A DNA stretch of 64,000 bases from Kaiparowitsia implicata GSE-PSE-MK54-09C (GCA_019359435.1 JAHHHI010000061.1:62001-126000); one strand, 5' to 3'. Numbered from the stretch's first letter, positions 1 through 9,096 are shown. The notes: generated by a model not told the origin, from the sequence alone. Numbers and translations: made by a program.

Positions 1-93
1 CACGCCCTCGCCATCGGTGACGACCTCAATGTCGAAGTCGATGTCATGGCCAAATATGTGGAGCGCCTATGTCTGCCCTATCTCAAGCCCTGA
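1..93 (+). CDS. ribE: Riboflavin synthase alpha chain, C-terminal end (partial)
   Basis: The window opens inside a reading frame ending at the TGA at 91-93. The last residues include NVEVDVMAKYVERL, the characteristic C-terminal helix of riboflavin synthase alpha chains (lumazine to riboflavin, last step of the pathway). The frame overlaps the start of the next gene by 25 bases, which implies translational coupling in a rib operon. Only about 30 codons are visible, so the call rests on this tail and on the ribBA-ribH genes that follow. Confidence 0.75.
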   Translation, partial: HALAIGDDLNVEVDVMAKYVERLCLPYLKP

Positions 94-1286
94 CCCAACT
101 CCGCAATGGCGGCATGGTGGTTCTCGTCGATGACGAGGATCGCGAAAATGAAGGCGACCTCGTGCTGGCCGCTGAATTCGCCACGCCCGAGGCCATCAAC
201 TTCATGGCCCGCTATGGTCGCGGCCTCATCTGCCTGGCACTCACCGGCGAGCAGGTGGATCGGCTCGGCCTGCCTCCCATGGTGGCCAACAACCGGGCGC
301 GCCGCTCGACGGCGTTTACTGTTTCCATTGAAGCGCGCGAGGGCATCACCACCGGCATATCGGCGCACGACCGGGCCACGACCATCCAGATCGCGGCCAA
401 CCCGGGAGTGGCAACGGCCGATATCTGCTCGCCAGGGCATGTATTTCCGCTGCGGGCCGCCGAGGGTGGCGTGCTGGTGCGTGACGGTCATACCGAGGGC
501 GCCGTGGATCTGATGCGTCTGGCCGGTCTGGGCCCGGCCGGCGTCATCTGCGAAGTCATGCGCGAGGACGGGCAAATGGCCCGGCGTCCAGATCTCGAAA
601 CGTTCGCCAGCGAGCATGGCCTGCCGATCCTGACCATAAGGGACATTGTCGCCCATCGTGTGGCGAACGAGACGCTGGTGGACGAAGTGGCGCGATCAGA
701 GTTGCCAACCCAATACTCTCCCGTACCGCTGGAGGTTCGGGCCTTCCGGAGCCGTCTGGATGGAACAGAACATCTAGCGTTGATCCGCAGTCCGCTTACT
801 GGCACACCGCTGGTCCGTCTGCATTCAGAATGCTTAACCGGCGACGCGCTGGGATCGCTGCGTTGCGATTGCGGCCCGCAATTGCAGGAGGCGCTCCGAC
901 AAATCGCCACCGGCGATGGCGGTGCACTGATTTATCTGCGCGGCCAGGAAGGGCGGGGCATTGGTCTCGCCAATAAGATCCGCGCCTATGCCCTGCAGGA
1001 CCAGGGCCATGACACGGTGGAGGCCAATACCGCTTTGGGGTTTGCGCCGGACGCCCGCGACTATGGCATTGCCGGGCAGATCCTGCGGGCGCTGGGCATC
1101 AGCCGCCTGCGGCTCTTGTCAAACAATCCAGGCAAGGCTGAGGCCCTTGAGCACCAGGGCATTGCCGTCATCGACCGTGTGCCGCTCGAAATTCCTGCCA
1201 ATCCTCACAACTGGCGCTATCTCGCAACCAAGCGGGACAAATTCGGCCATACATTCACCCACCAGGAACTAAACCAAAATGCCTGA
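69..1286 (+). CDS. ribBA: Bifunctional 3,4-dihydroxy-2-butanone 4-phosphate synthase / GTP cyclohydrolase II-like protein
   Basis: 405 aa, normal length for fused RibBA. Residues 1 to about 200 form the DHBP synthase domain (ribulose 5-phosphate to DHBP plus formate), with the acidic DDEDRENEGD metal and substrate motif near residue 21 and the RDGHTEGAVD motif near residue 137. Residues from about 205 form the GTP cyclohydrolase II domain, with the zinc ligands of the SECLTGD...LRCDCG motif and the GQEGRGIGL loop. Both halves look catalytically complete. In many alphaproteobacteria the GCH2 half of such fusions is inactive, but here its three zinc cysteines are kept. The gene overlaps ribE upstream and ribH downstream by 8 bases, so all three are probably co-translated. 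Confidence 0.93.
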   Translation: MSALSQALTQLRNGGMVVLVDDEDRENEGDLVLAAEFATPEAINFMARYGRGLICLALTGEQVDRLGLPPMVANNRARRSTAFTVSIEAREGITTGISAHDRATTIQIAANPGVATADICSPGHVFPLRAAEGGVLVRDGHTEGAVDLMRLAGLGPAGVICEVMREDGQMARRPDLETFASEHGLPILTIRDIVAHRVANETLVDEVARSELPTQYSPVPLEVRAFRSRLDGTEHLALIRSPLTGTPLVRLHSECLTGDALGSLRCDCGPQLQEALRQIATGDGGALIYLRGQEGRGIGLANKIRAYALQDQGHDTVEANTALGFAPDARDYGIAGQILRALGISRLRLLSNNPGKAEALEHQGIAVIDRVPLEIPANPHNWRYLATKRDKFGHTFTHQELNQNA

Positions 1287-1731
1287 AACCCCGCCCCGCC
1301 TAGCCATCGTCGTCAGCCAGTTCAACCCGGATGTTACCCATGGCCTGCGCGACGGTGCCTTGGCCTATCTCGCCGAAAATGGCGTGATGCTTTCCTCTCG
1401 TGATGTCTTCTCCGCTCCCGGCGCATTCGAAACGCCCCTCATCGCCAAGCGCTTGGCCGAAAGCGGCTATGAAGGCGTGATCTGCCTGGGCTGTGTCATC
1501 AAGGGCGATACGGCCCACTTCGAGTATATCAGTGAGGCGACGGCGCATGGGCTGATGCAGGTCGGGCTCGAGACCGGCAAGCCGGTGACCTTCGGCATCC
1601 TCACCGTCTATACGGATGGGCAAGCCGTCGCCCGAAGCCGAAACGATGAGCACAACAAAGGCCGCGAAGCGGCCGCCGCGTGCCTAGAGGCGCTAAAGAC
1701 ACTTGCAAACTGCGTGCAAGAGCTGCGCTGA
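1279..1731 (+). CDS. ribH: 6,7-dimethyl-8-ribityllumazine synthase
   Basis: 150 aa, the usual length of lumazine synthase. It condenses DHBP with the ribitylamino-pyrimidine made by the GCH2 branch. Visible motifs are VVSQFN near the N-terminus (pyrimidine site), SAPGAFETP (phosphate-binding loop) and GDTAHFEY with the catalytic histidine. The start overlaps the ribBA stop by 8 bases. nusB, which often follows ribH in alphaproteobacteria, is absent; a PilZ gene follows instead. Confidence 0.93.
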   Translation: MPETPPRLAIVVSQFNPDVTHGLRDGALAYLAENGVMLSSRDVFSAPGAFETPLIAKRLAESGYEGVICLGCVIKGDTAHFEYISEATAHGLMQVGLETGKPVTFGILTVYTDGQAVARSRNDEHNKGREAAAACLEALKTLANCVQELR

Positions 1732-1797
1732 CCTTCCGAGCACGGCGGGGAACAACAATTCGCGGTAAAATGTACGCAACTCGAAGAGAATATCACC

Positions 1798-2070
1798 TTG
1801 TCAGAAAAAAACGATAGACGACGTGAGGCAAGGTATCGGCAGCGGCTGCCTGGTATAATCGTCCTTCAAGATGACATCACGCGATTTCCCGTTGTTCTTG
1901 TGAACAGATCGGGGTCCGGATTGACAATTCAATTGTCCGAATATGTCGACCTGCCGGTATCCTTTAGAATTCTGTTTGATCGGACCATCGAGCCCTGCAC
2001 GCTCGTTTGGCAGAAAGGCCGGTTGGCGGGCGTGCAACTACTCGCTCGCGAGGAGGGGTCTTGTCCATGA
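1798..2070 (+). CDS. Small PilZ-domain protein (putative c-di-GMP receptor)
   Basis: 90 aa, essentially one PilZ domain. The two c-di-GMP-binding signatures are present: an RxxxR-type arginine cluster at residues 7-12 (RRREAR) and an NxSxxG motif (NRSGSG) about 30 residues later. It is read from a TTG start at 1798 preceded by a purine-rich stretch (GAAGAGAA); no better ATG exists in frame. It lies 66 bp after ribH and could be read through from the rib operon. A GGDEF/EAL protein near 60 kb is the only other c-di-GMP gene in the window. The target of this PilZ protein is unknown. Confidence 0.75.
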   Translation: MSEKNDRRREARYRQRLPGIIVLQDDITRFPVVLVNRSGSGLTIQLSEYVDLPVSFRILFDRTIEPCTLVWQKGRLAGVQLLAREEGSCP

Positions 2071-2273
2071 AAGCCACAGAAGGGGCCTTCGTTTGACGCG
2101 TGTAATCTCGGATAGTGGGTGGTGGTTCGGAAGCGGCTAGGTGCGCCCGATTGCGATTGCCCAGCACCGTTAAGGATCAGGAGCAAAGTCCTCGGCTCCT
2201 ATGTGAGAAGTCAGACAAAGGTCTATCGAAGTTCGGCTTGGCCCGCACCGCCAGACTCAGCTACCCTGGTCAA

Positions 2274-2468
2274 ATGACCTTGGAAGAACTCACCCCTGAA
2301 GCGCTTACCCTACTTAAAAGCCTTATAAACCGTCCACACCCCATAGCAGATAGCCCTCTGCTCCAATTGCTCTTGGCTGACCGCCTGGTGATGGGTGAGC
2401 CAACTAAGATACATCTGACGGGCCAGGCGAAACGGCTGCTGGCGATTCACGCCGCGGCTGAGGAATAG
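2274..2468 (+). CDS. Hypothetical protein, 64 aa, winged-helix-like
   Basis: The frame is open from 2115, but only the part from the ATG at 2274 looks protein-like: a leucine-rich helix pair, then a LADRLVMGEPTKIHLT segment that resembles the recognition helix and wing of small alphaproteobacterial winged-helix proteins. There is no convincing Shine-Dalgarno sequence, so the start is uncertain. No neighbour suggests a function. Confidence 0.45.
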   Translation: MTLEELTPEALTLLKSLINRPHPIADSPLLQLLLADRLVMGEPTKIHLTGQAKRLLAIHAAAEE

Positions 2469-2635
2469 CAACCCCGCAATTTTTTGCCACAGTTTTGGGA
2501 GATTTGCCGCAGATTTCCCACAGCCCGCTTTTGCCTGAGCGATGAACGAATGTGATCGGGCCAATTCCTGCTGTCCCAGATTGGGCCACGCTCAACTTTT
2601 CATTTGCGCACCCGCTGCGCATCGAAGGGGCCACG

Positions 2636-3133
2636 ATGGACATGCAGCTTCCCACCGGAAGGGACGCGGAGCGTTTTCGACAAGCAGTAGGGGTTGTGGG
2701 TCTTGAGCGAATTTACATCCGCTTGACTGATGCACCCGAGGCCACGAACGCTTTGGCCTTTGTGCGCAGCAACATCGAAAGCGGCAACCCACAATGCATT
2801 GCCGATCATGATGGGGAAATTGTCGGCTGGTGCGACATCGTTCGGCAGGACTGAAGCCGTGCGACACAGCGGAACGTTAGGCATGGCGTCATACCGGGAT
2901 GGCGGGACGCGGGTATTGGCCACCGGCTTATCGAGGCTACGTTGATCGCCGCCGATGCAACAGGATTCTCAAGGGTTGAGTTGACGGTAAACGCCAACAA
3001 CGATCGGGCAATTCGATTGTACGAGAGTGTTGGCTGTGTGGAAGAAGGTCGGATGCGTAGCGCGAGACTGCTCGAAGGGGAATTCCGCGACGTATTGGTC
3101 ATGGCGCGTCTTTTGGTACCCTTGTCTGGATAG
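2636..3133 (+). pseudogene. GNAT acetyltransferase, disrupted
   Basis: The ATG at 2636 has a good ribosome site (AAGGGG). The first part reads MDMQLPTG..ERIYIRLTDAPEA to GEIVGWCDIVRQ and then meets a TGA at 2852. The next section (EAVRHSGTLGM) lies in the next frame, and VIPGWRDAGIGHRLIEATL to NNDRAIRLYESVGCVEEG returns to the original frame. Joined, these give a classical GNAT fold with the acetyl-CoA loop RDAGIG and the C-terminal YESVGCVEEGR motif. Two compensating indels between about 2850 and 2900 are needed, so no normal product can be made. Sequencing error is possible, but neighbouring genes show the same kind of damage. Confidence 0.75.
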
Positions 3134-3292
3134 AGCTAGAACACGGAGTCTCAGATCGTTCAATGCCGACAGATGTCAGCTTGGAACCCTTTCGGGTAGG
3201 CTTAGACGACCGAAAAATGGGGTCGGTTCCTGGCCGGCAACTGAAGGGGGTAGGGCAGCCGCCACGACATTCGACGGGCCCGCGCCCGCGAA

Positions 3293-3979
3293 TTAAACGT
3301 GCACTTCGTCAATGCCACGGTCCTTTCCGCGCAACCCGGCGACCCCAAGCGCGGTGTAGAAGATAATGACTGCCGCGGATACAACCCACCCTGACAAGGA
3401 GCCTAAGGACGCGTGGTCGATCATAGTTTCGATGGATCGTGTTGGGTCAAGCGGGACGCCTGCCTGGAGATCCGGAGAGCCGATCTTGACCAGCCAGGCG
3501 AGCAGCAGGATCAAAAACATCCAGACATAGTTGCGTCGAAGGCGGCGCCGCAGTGCGAGAGCTAGGGTGATGCGGAACTTTGGATGCCGCAAGTCCTGCG
3601 CCAGCATCCCCAGCCAAGGTTCAGGGCCGCCTTGAGGATCAGCTTGGAAAAACTGCCCGAAGTAGTGGCGCTCGAACTGCCTTATGCGCATGCGATACAC
3701 ATCGTAGAAGCGATAACGACGCGCTTCGACGTAAAGCATCAGTAAGATGATCAGCATAGCAAATAGGATCAGTCCGTGGTGAGCACTGGGATTAGATAGT
3801 GACACGGACAATAGCCCCGCTACGACCGTAATGGCCCAGTTGCTCGTAAGATCAAGTCGCGCCCGCCACGCGTTCATGCGGGTCATCTCAGCCCGATAAT
3901 AGTGTATCATCAGGTTCGTGGCTTCGACCGAGTTCGTTGGCAGCGTCGGTGTCACAACCGAAGGCGACGGTTCGCTCAT
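3293..3979 (-). CDS. DUF2270 family integral membrane protein
   Basis: 228 aa. The segment HYYRAEMTRMNAWRARLD followed by TSNWAIT is the hallmark of DUF2270. Hydrophobic stretches at roughly residues 48-60, 67-85, 150-165 and 195-215 predict about four membrane helices, with a basic cytoplasmic loop (EARRYRFYDVYRMRIRQFERHYF) in the middle. Family members are widespread in Hyphomicrobiales and no biochemical role is known. The gene is monocistronic and intact, in contrast to the damaged genes around it. Confidence 0.85.
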   Translation of the reverse strand: MSEPSPSVVTPTLPTNSVEATNLMIHYYRAEMTRMNAWRARLDLTSNWAITVVAGLLSVSLSNPSAHHGLILFAMLIILLMLYVEARRYRFYDVYRMRIRQFERHYFGQFFQADPQGGPEPWLGMLAQDLRHPKFRITLALALRRRLRRNYVWMFLILLLAWLVKIGSPDLQAGVPLDPTRSIETMIDHASLGSLSGWVVSAAVIIFYTALGVAGLRGKDRGIDEVHV

Positions 3980-4353
3980 CTATCTCCACTCATTGTCAGT
4001 CTAAGTCATGAACCAAGCGGGCCGAAGCTGGGGCCTCATTGGTGCACGTAGCTAGCCCGTGTTGCTGGACACATTGCAATGTCAACTTTGGAGAGGATGT
4101 CGTCCGAAATAGGGTCGACTGTGGCCCCGACGGCTTCCAAGCTCACCACAGCGCTCACCACCAGAACACTACTGCCGAATATCCTTCGGTCCCCTAGGAC
4201 CTACCAGTTAGGGACGTCGACAGGATCGCCTTTACAAGTTTGTCGCATCCATTATGGCATCAGTGCCGTAAAGGACTAGCGCCACCGGTCTTCTCGCCGG
4301 CCATTAAGGAACTCCTCGTAGATGTTCGGCGCAACTACATATCAGGAGGCAAG
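3980..4353. other. Intergenic stretch, no supported gene
   Basis: This is the upstream region of the DUF2270 gene and of the small gene at 4354. A short open frame from 4079 (serine/threonine-rich, no ribosome site) does not look like a protein. No repeat or RNA was recognised. Confidence 0.4.
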
Positions 4354-4554
4354 ATGTTCGCCAGATTCAGGACAAACACGGACGCCGCCGAGTTCGAGCG
4401 GATCGGTTTGGAATACGAGGTCCTGCAGACCGAAGCCACTTCACTAATTGAGAGGCGCGCACTGTCCTCACAGGATCTGGACCGGTTGCTGGCAATCACT
4501 GACGAACAGATCGAGCTGCATGAGAAGCAGATGGCCTTGCTGAAACAGGCTTAA
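4354..4554 (+). CDS. Small hypothetical protein, 66 aa, helical
   Basis: The start is chosen at the ATG at 4354 because a perfect AGGAGG lies at 4344-4349; the same frame is open further upstream but without signals. The product (MFARFRTNTDAAEFERIG to ELHEKQMALLKQA) is charged and almost entirely helical, with a heptad-like C-terminal half that could form a short coiled coil. No family is recognised. An inverted repeat lies directly after the stop codon. Confidence 0.55.
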   Translation: MFARFRTNTDAAEFERIGLEYEVLQTEATSLIERRALSSQDLDRLLAITDEQIELHEKQMALLKQA

Positions 4555-4556
4555 CT

Positions 4557-4575
4557 AGCTAAGTCTTGCTTAGCT
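4557..4575. repeat. 7-bp inverted repeat after the 4354 gene
   Basis: AGCTAAG, a 5-nt loop, then CTTAGCT, starting 3 bases after the stop codon. It would form a hairpin, but no T-run follows, so it is at best a weak terminator. Confidence 0.35.
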
Positions 4576-4900
4576 TACCCTGACCTACAGTTCCAACCCA
4601 ATCCCGACCGGGATCCCGGCTAGAGACTCGGCCGCATGCAGCACCGCGCGCCTAAAGCCCTGCATTCGGCCAGGGTCCGTTGGGCTCTCTACATCACGCC
4701 AGCCCGAACCCCCGGTTCCCCTCCCCCCGCGGCGCAGTCGCCAAACTCCCGGCGGTCGCGGACAATTGTGAGGGCCAGCGCAAGGCCAGAGTGCCAATGC
4801 ACTTTTACCCTACATCCAGGTAGCGGGCGAGAGCGGGGCTGCTCTAGGACCTTCCTCTGGCGATTCCATTCCTGAGCCTCAAGCTACACTGATGGCACTG
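4576..4900. other. Intergenic stretch, no supported gene
   Basis: This lies downstream of the small gene at 4354 and downstream of the convergent regulator gene ending at 4901. It has GC-rich sequence with only short frames lacking ribosome sites. Nothing is recognised. Confidence 0.4.
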
Positions 4901-6211
4901 TTACGCCGGCAACCGCATGCGGGCAACAAGCTCCCCAAAGCGGGTGTCGGAGCGCAGATTCTTCCAGCGGGGATCGATCTGCAGCCATACCAGCCAGTTG
5001 CACCTCTGATCGAAAGAGACAGCCAACCAATGGAAGGCAGAGGTATTATCTCCGAGGCCGGCGTGCACCAGCGCGACACTGTACGGAGCTACGAAGGTAT
5101 ACGAGGCGCGGTCCTCTAACTCTGAAAGCGCTTGCAAGGCGGCCTGTCTACGCCCTGCACTTCCAGCAGCATAGCCTCGCGCTGCAACTACCACGCACCA
5201 ATGCGGAAACCTGTCTTCCACCCACTGAAACTGTTCCAGAGCCTCGTCTAACAATCCCAGTGCTTGGTACGTCCGGCCTAGCCACAAGTATGCTGGGGCG
5301 AAATCCGGGTTCATCTCCAAAGTTACCAAAAAGTGCTTTGCGGCATCTTGGTGCTCGCCTGCATGGTAGTGGTGGAAGGCGAAGGTGGAATTGATCGCGA
5401 CGGACAGCGGATCGAGACGGTGAGCGAGTTGTATCTCACGCATTGCCTCTGCCCTTCGGCCGGTTATTAGAAGGAAGACGCTGTACCATTCATGGCTAAC
5501 TGGGTAATGCGGATCGACAGCAACCGCCTGCTGGAATTCAGTTTCAGCCCCGGCCCAATCCCAATCGTAGTAGAGCTTGACGAAGGCCAAAGACGCGTGC
5601 GGCTCGGCGATGTTTGAATCAAGCTCGATGGCCTTGATTGCATGCCTCCTGGCTGCAGGGAAAGCCTCCGCCGGAGGCATCTGGCTAGCCTTGCCTAGGG
5701 ACACATAACAGTCCGCCAGGCCAGAATGAGCAGCTGCCAGGCCCGGATCGAGCGATAGCGCTTCTTGGAAGTGCTCAATAGCCCGACGCATCCCCGACCC
5801 GGATCTTTGGGCCCACCCGTGGCGCCCGCGTAGGTAGGCATGTAGGGCATCAGAGCGCGTGGTCATCGGCCTTGCCAACCGGGCCTCTTCCTGTTGCTCC
5901 CGCACTGTGGGATGCACGAACATGTAGCCCCTGCGTAACACCGTACGGATGTAGCGCTGGTCCGTGTCCTTTAAAGCATGGCGGACATCCCGCACACATT
6001 GAGCCAATGCATCGTCATTCACGATCACATTCGACCAAACCTCGGCGACTAGCTCATCCTTGGTGAGCAATCGCCCCGCGTGGCGAAGCAGGATGAGGAG
6101 CGTCTCGAATGCCTTCGGCCTCAGCTCGATCTGCTGATCCCCGCGCATCAACACCATTTTGCCGGTATCGAGCTCGAATGGCCCAAACCGATATCGCTCG
6201 ATAGGCTGCAT
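4901..6211 (-). CDS. CadC/OmpR-type winged-helix transcriptional regulator with TPR repeats
   Basis: About 436 aa from the ATG at 6211, chosen because GGAGG lies 8 bases upstream; the frame extends to 6274. Residues 1-90 are a trans_reg_C winged helix (YRFGPFELDT, LRPKAFETLLILL, LLTKDELVAEVW, YIRTVLRRGYMF), the DNA-binding module of OmpR and CadC. The rest is a row of TPR units (for example AIEHFQEALSLDPGLAAAHSGLADCY and the DPHYPVSHEWYSVFLLITGR repeat), a layout seen in soluble CadC-like regulators. No transmembrane segment is present, so it probably senses a cytosolic partner through the TPRs. It diverges from the small secreted-protein gene at 6347. Confidence 0.8.
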   Translation of the reverse strand: MQPIERYRFGPFELDTGKMVLMRGDQQIELRPKAFETLLILLRHAGRLLTKDELVAEVWSNVIVNDDALAQCVRDVRHALKDTDQRYIRTVLRRGYMFVHPTVREQQEEARLARPMTTRSDALHAYLRGRHGWAQRSGSGMRRAIEHFQEALSLDPGLAAAHSGLADCYVSLGKASQMPPAEAFPAARRHAIKAIELDSNIAEPHASLAFVKLYYDWDWAGAETEFQQAVAVDPHYPVSHEWYSVFLLITGRRAEAMREIQLAHRLDPLSVAINSTFAFHHYHAGEHQDAAKHFLVTLEMNPDFAPAYLWLGRTYQALGLLDEALEQFQWVEDRFPHWCVVVAARGYAAGSAGRRQAALQALSELEDRASYTFVAPYSVALVHAGLGDNTSAFHWLAVSFDQRCNWLVWLQIDPRWKNLRSDTRFGELVARMRLPA

Positions 6212-6346
6212 CTCGTCAGCCTCCATCTGGAGGAGCCGTAATTGTAGCGCCGTTCTAGCCAAAATGCAGCGCAATTACAGGCAATCGATTTGAACGAAGT
6301 TCAAGCTCTCCGCACGGCGACGCCTGCCGCCTCGGAGGAACCCTTT

Positions 6347-6673
6347 ATGATTGTGCTCGGAACAAACGCCCTGCGGCTTGCAGTGCTTCTTCTCGCCTTT
6401 GAGGGCGCGGCAGCACTTCCGGTCCTGGCCGACAATGTTGCCAGTTCTACTGATCGCGACGTCAACGCGGCCCTGGCGGGCCACATAGCCGAAGTTGTTC
6501 AAACGGACCGCTATTCCACGTGTTTGGTCGGGCTGTCGGATACCACCGGCGCTATAGACTGTGAGGTGAACACCGAATTGAGCCGTGCGCGCCGCCGGGG
6601 AGGCGATTGTGCTTTCGGTCGTGAGCCGCAGATACCCTGTTGCAACGGGGGTCTCGGGGTGGTCTCCCCCTGA
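6347..6673 (+). CDS. Hypothetical secreted protein, 108 aa
   Basis: The ATG at 6347 has a strong Shine-Dalgarno sequence (GGAGGAA at 6334-6340). Residues 1-28 form a signal peptide: a short N-region, the hydrophobic core LRLAVLLLAFEGAAALPV, and an LA-D cleavage site. The mature part has four cysteines and no known family, and its last 30 residues (arginine and glycine rich) look atypical, so a frameshift near the 3' end is possible. It is divergent from the CadC-like regulator, 135 bp start to start, and so is a plausible regulatory target. Confidence 0.5.
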   Translation: MIVLGTNALRLAVLLLAFEGAAALPVLADNVASSTDRDVNAALAGHIAEVVQTDRYSTCLVGLSDTTGAIDCEVNTELSRARRRGGDCAFGREPQIPCCNGGLGVVSP

Positions 6674-6971
6674 TAGCAGCATAGGAGTGGGCCGCGGACA
6701 GCGCGCAATGTGCCACCAATGAAGTCGTGCTGAATGAAGTGATCCGCGGTAGGGCCGGCGCAGCAACCCTGATCATCGGAATCGCTACTCCGGAAGGGGC
6801 GCGGAAAAAGCCAGTGACAGATTTGGCGTCAAGCGACCAACCGCCCCGCCGTTGCGGCTCCCCAAAAACTGGCCATCCGCTGGGTGTTCAACCGCGACAC
6901 GACGGCGCCGTCGAGTTGGTGCCGGTTGTGGTGAGCTGCGTCTCCCCCGAGATTGATGCGACAGACCGTCA

Positions 6972-7948
6972 TTACAGCCAACCCTTTCGCTTGAAATACA
7001 GGAAGGGCAAGAAAGCCGAGAGCACCATAACACCAAGCGCCCATGGGTAGCCCCCAAGAACCAGCTGAGCTCCGGCATGAAGTCGAAATTCATTCCATAA
7101 ATCGAAGCGACCAACGTTGGCGGCAGAAAGACCACCGCGGCAACGGAGAAGATCTTGATGATTTGGTTCTGTTCCAGATTGATCAGGCCGAGAGTTGCGT
7201 TCAGCAGGAAATCCAGACGCCCCGACAGCGCCCTGGCATGATCCCCCAGTGAAGTGGCGTCCCGCTGGATGATGCGCACGAGTTGCTTTGTGGTTCGGTC
7301 GCCGTCGCCCGAGTCCTGGCTGGCCGAATAATAGGCGACGAGGCGGGACGTGCTAACAAGGCTCTCCTGAACCATCGTGAGCATCTCACCTTTATGCCCG
7401 ACCTGGGCAATCAGGGCCTCGAGGTTGCGCGTTTTCTTGTCTGCCTTCTCACGCCCCTTCTTGAACACCTCCCGCGACATCAGGTCCATATCGTTGCCTA
7501 TCCGCTCTAGAGCATCCGCAGTGCGGTCGATCATGGCCTCAATCAGTCCCAGCATGACTTGCTCGCCGTTCTGGTGCGGCAAACCACCAGGACGCTGGGC
7601 TCGAGATAGATAAGCGAGAAAGGGTTTGGGTTCGACGTATCGGACCGTCACCAAGGACCTCCCCTTCAAGATGAAGGTCACAGGCGTCTTGATGGGGCTG
7701 TCGGTGTCCAAATGGGCCAGTGCCGTCAAGGTCATGAAGACGGCATCCTCCTCAGCATAGAGGCGGGCAGACAACTCGATTTCCTCCATCTCTGCCTTGG
7801 TCGGCAGCGTGACGGAAACACCCTGTTCGACCTCGCGCACCTCGGCGTCGGATGGTGCAATCAGGTCAAGCCAGATTGGTGGGTCGGCAGGTAGGTATGT
7901 GTTTACGGGCACGAGTTTGTTGCCGTTACGCGAATACATGCGCAGCAT
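6972..7948 (-). pseudogene. corA: CorA-type magnesium/cobalt transporter, frameshifted near the 3' end
   Basis: The reading frame from 7948 carries a normal CorA cytoplasmic domain and the first pore helix with the signature YGMNF followed by PELSW. At the G-run at 7037-7041 the frame changes. The family's second helix (YPWALGVMVLSAFLPFLYFKRKGWL, here paraphrased from two segments) continues in another frame and stops at the native TAA at 6972-6974. Without the shift the protein would be about 325 aa, the family's usual size. As written, translation runs on to 6785 and replaces the second membrane helix with arginine-rich sequence, so channel function should be lost. It is either a true mutation in a homopolymer or a sequencing error. 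Confidence 0.8.
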
Positions 7949-8261
7949 CTTCTGGCTCCTGGCGATGGACCGATGACACGCCAGTGCTGATGCATGATCA
8001 GACCGACGTCACCGGGTCGGACGACTTCGAGAGTCGGGACTCATGGGCGGTAGCATCCAGTGTGCTGCTCAAAAATCACGTCCGAGATGCCTCTGGTCGG
8101 TGATGCTGTCAAGGATGAAGTGCCCAACATCGCAGCTGCCGTGAACCTTGCCTGCGCCGGAACGCCCTACCTTGGCCGCCGACGAGCTCTTAGCCCTTTT
8201 CGCTCCCGAACTCGCCCAGGTGGCGGCATGAACTGAACCCAAGGAGGGGGAAAACGCTGTG

Positions 8262-8403
8262 ATGCCGATGACCCCGGTGGAAACGGATTGGAAACCTGGC
8301 CACCCGATCGTGTGCTCGGGCGAGTGGGAAGGAGAGCTTTGAGTATCATGGCCAGATCGTCTCCGTGTCGGAGCGCCGTCCCTGAACTTCACCCACTGGA
8401 GAA
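8262..8403 (+). pseudogene. AHSA1/SRPBCC-domain gene fragment
   Basis: Translation gives VETDWKPGHPIVCSGEWEGE, then (after a stop and frame changes) YHGQIVSVSERRP and LNFTHW. These match in order the central strands of AHSA1-like SRPBCC proteins (VETDW..G.P..W.GEWEG..., then ..L.YTHW). Neither the start nor the end of the gene is left. It is one of two fragments in an otherwise gene-free 1.1-kb stretch between corA and ligD. Confidence 0.5.
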
Positions 8404-8863
8404 GGGTGAAAGGCCGAGAACTATCATCTGATGACCTACAGTCAGTCACCGACAGGCGCTGACACGAAGATCTCGCTGGCCCAATCGAATATCGAACCGT
8501 AGCCCGAGTTAAGCGACAACACGAAAGCAAAGTCCGCCAGGACTTTCCAGATGATGCTGGATGCCCGAAGCAGGTTTCCGAGAAGCCTTGGCCACAAAGG
8601 GAAAGCCGCCTGCGGTGGGGGGCGCACCGTCTGCGGCTTTCGAGACCAGCGTCTTGGGGCGCTGCTTACCCGGGATAATACATTAGGACCGTATTGGTTC
8701 CGATCGCAGAAGCTGACGGGGCCTCCTCCCAAACGCCCCGCCAGCCGGCGATGGCCTATCCTTGGCGCGGGTCGAACCGCGGTCCAAATCGCATTCCGGG
8801 GCGGGAAGGATCGTTTCCCGTAATCCGACATTGCCTTTCCCCTGCCGAGTGTATGCTCCGCGT

Positions 8864-8979
8864 GTGAGCACCAATGCGGCGTTGGCTTACTGCTCGAAGA
8901 CGAGCCCCTGATTTTGATGGAACTTGAGCAAACGCTCCAAGGTGCAGGATTTGACGTGAATGCGGTCACATCCTCCTAG
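8864..8979 (+). pseudogene. Response-regulator receiver domain, N-terminal fragment
   Basis: Codons from 8878 read GVGLLLEDEPLILMELEQ and then TLQGAGFDVNAVTSS before a stop at 8977. This is the first strand, acidic pair and helix 1 of a receiver domain (typically VLLVEDEPLI..DLE..L...GF.V). The phospho-acceptor aspartate region is missing. A GTG at 8864 in another frame may be the old start. This is a remnant, not a functional gene. Confidence 0.55.
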
Positions 8980-9096
8980 GATTACAGTGGCTTATCCAAC
9001 GTCCCCCTCGGCGTTTGGCTTCATCAATCCTTGTCGATGACTCGCAACCGATTCAAAAGCCGCGCATTCTCGACTCCCGATGTACCCGAGTGAGAC

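Larger units (their letters stand above)
7949..9096. other. 1.1-kb decayed stretch between corA and ligD
   Basis: Apart from the AHSA1-like and receiver fragments, only anonymous frames with unusual serine/arginine-rich composition occur here, including two of 150-175 codons on the minus strand. No ribosome sites, repeats or RNA genes are recognised. Confidence 0.45.

Noticed and set aside
1-69. FMN riboswitch for the rib genes
   Set aside because: The visible genes are inside an operon with overlapping starts; there is no untranslated leader in the window.
2079-2090. GAAGGGGCCTTC as a terminator after the PilZ gene
   Set aside because: The palindrome leaves almost no loop and only a short T stretch follows.
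4079-4279. 66-codon frame as a gene
   Set aside because: No ribosome site, low-complexity Ser/Thr composition and no family.
8069-8969. Two overlapping minus-strand frames of 153 and 175 codons
   Set aside because: Composition is unlike the local genes, they lack ribosome sites, and the plus strand carries recognisable gene fragments in the same DNA.
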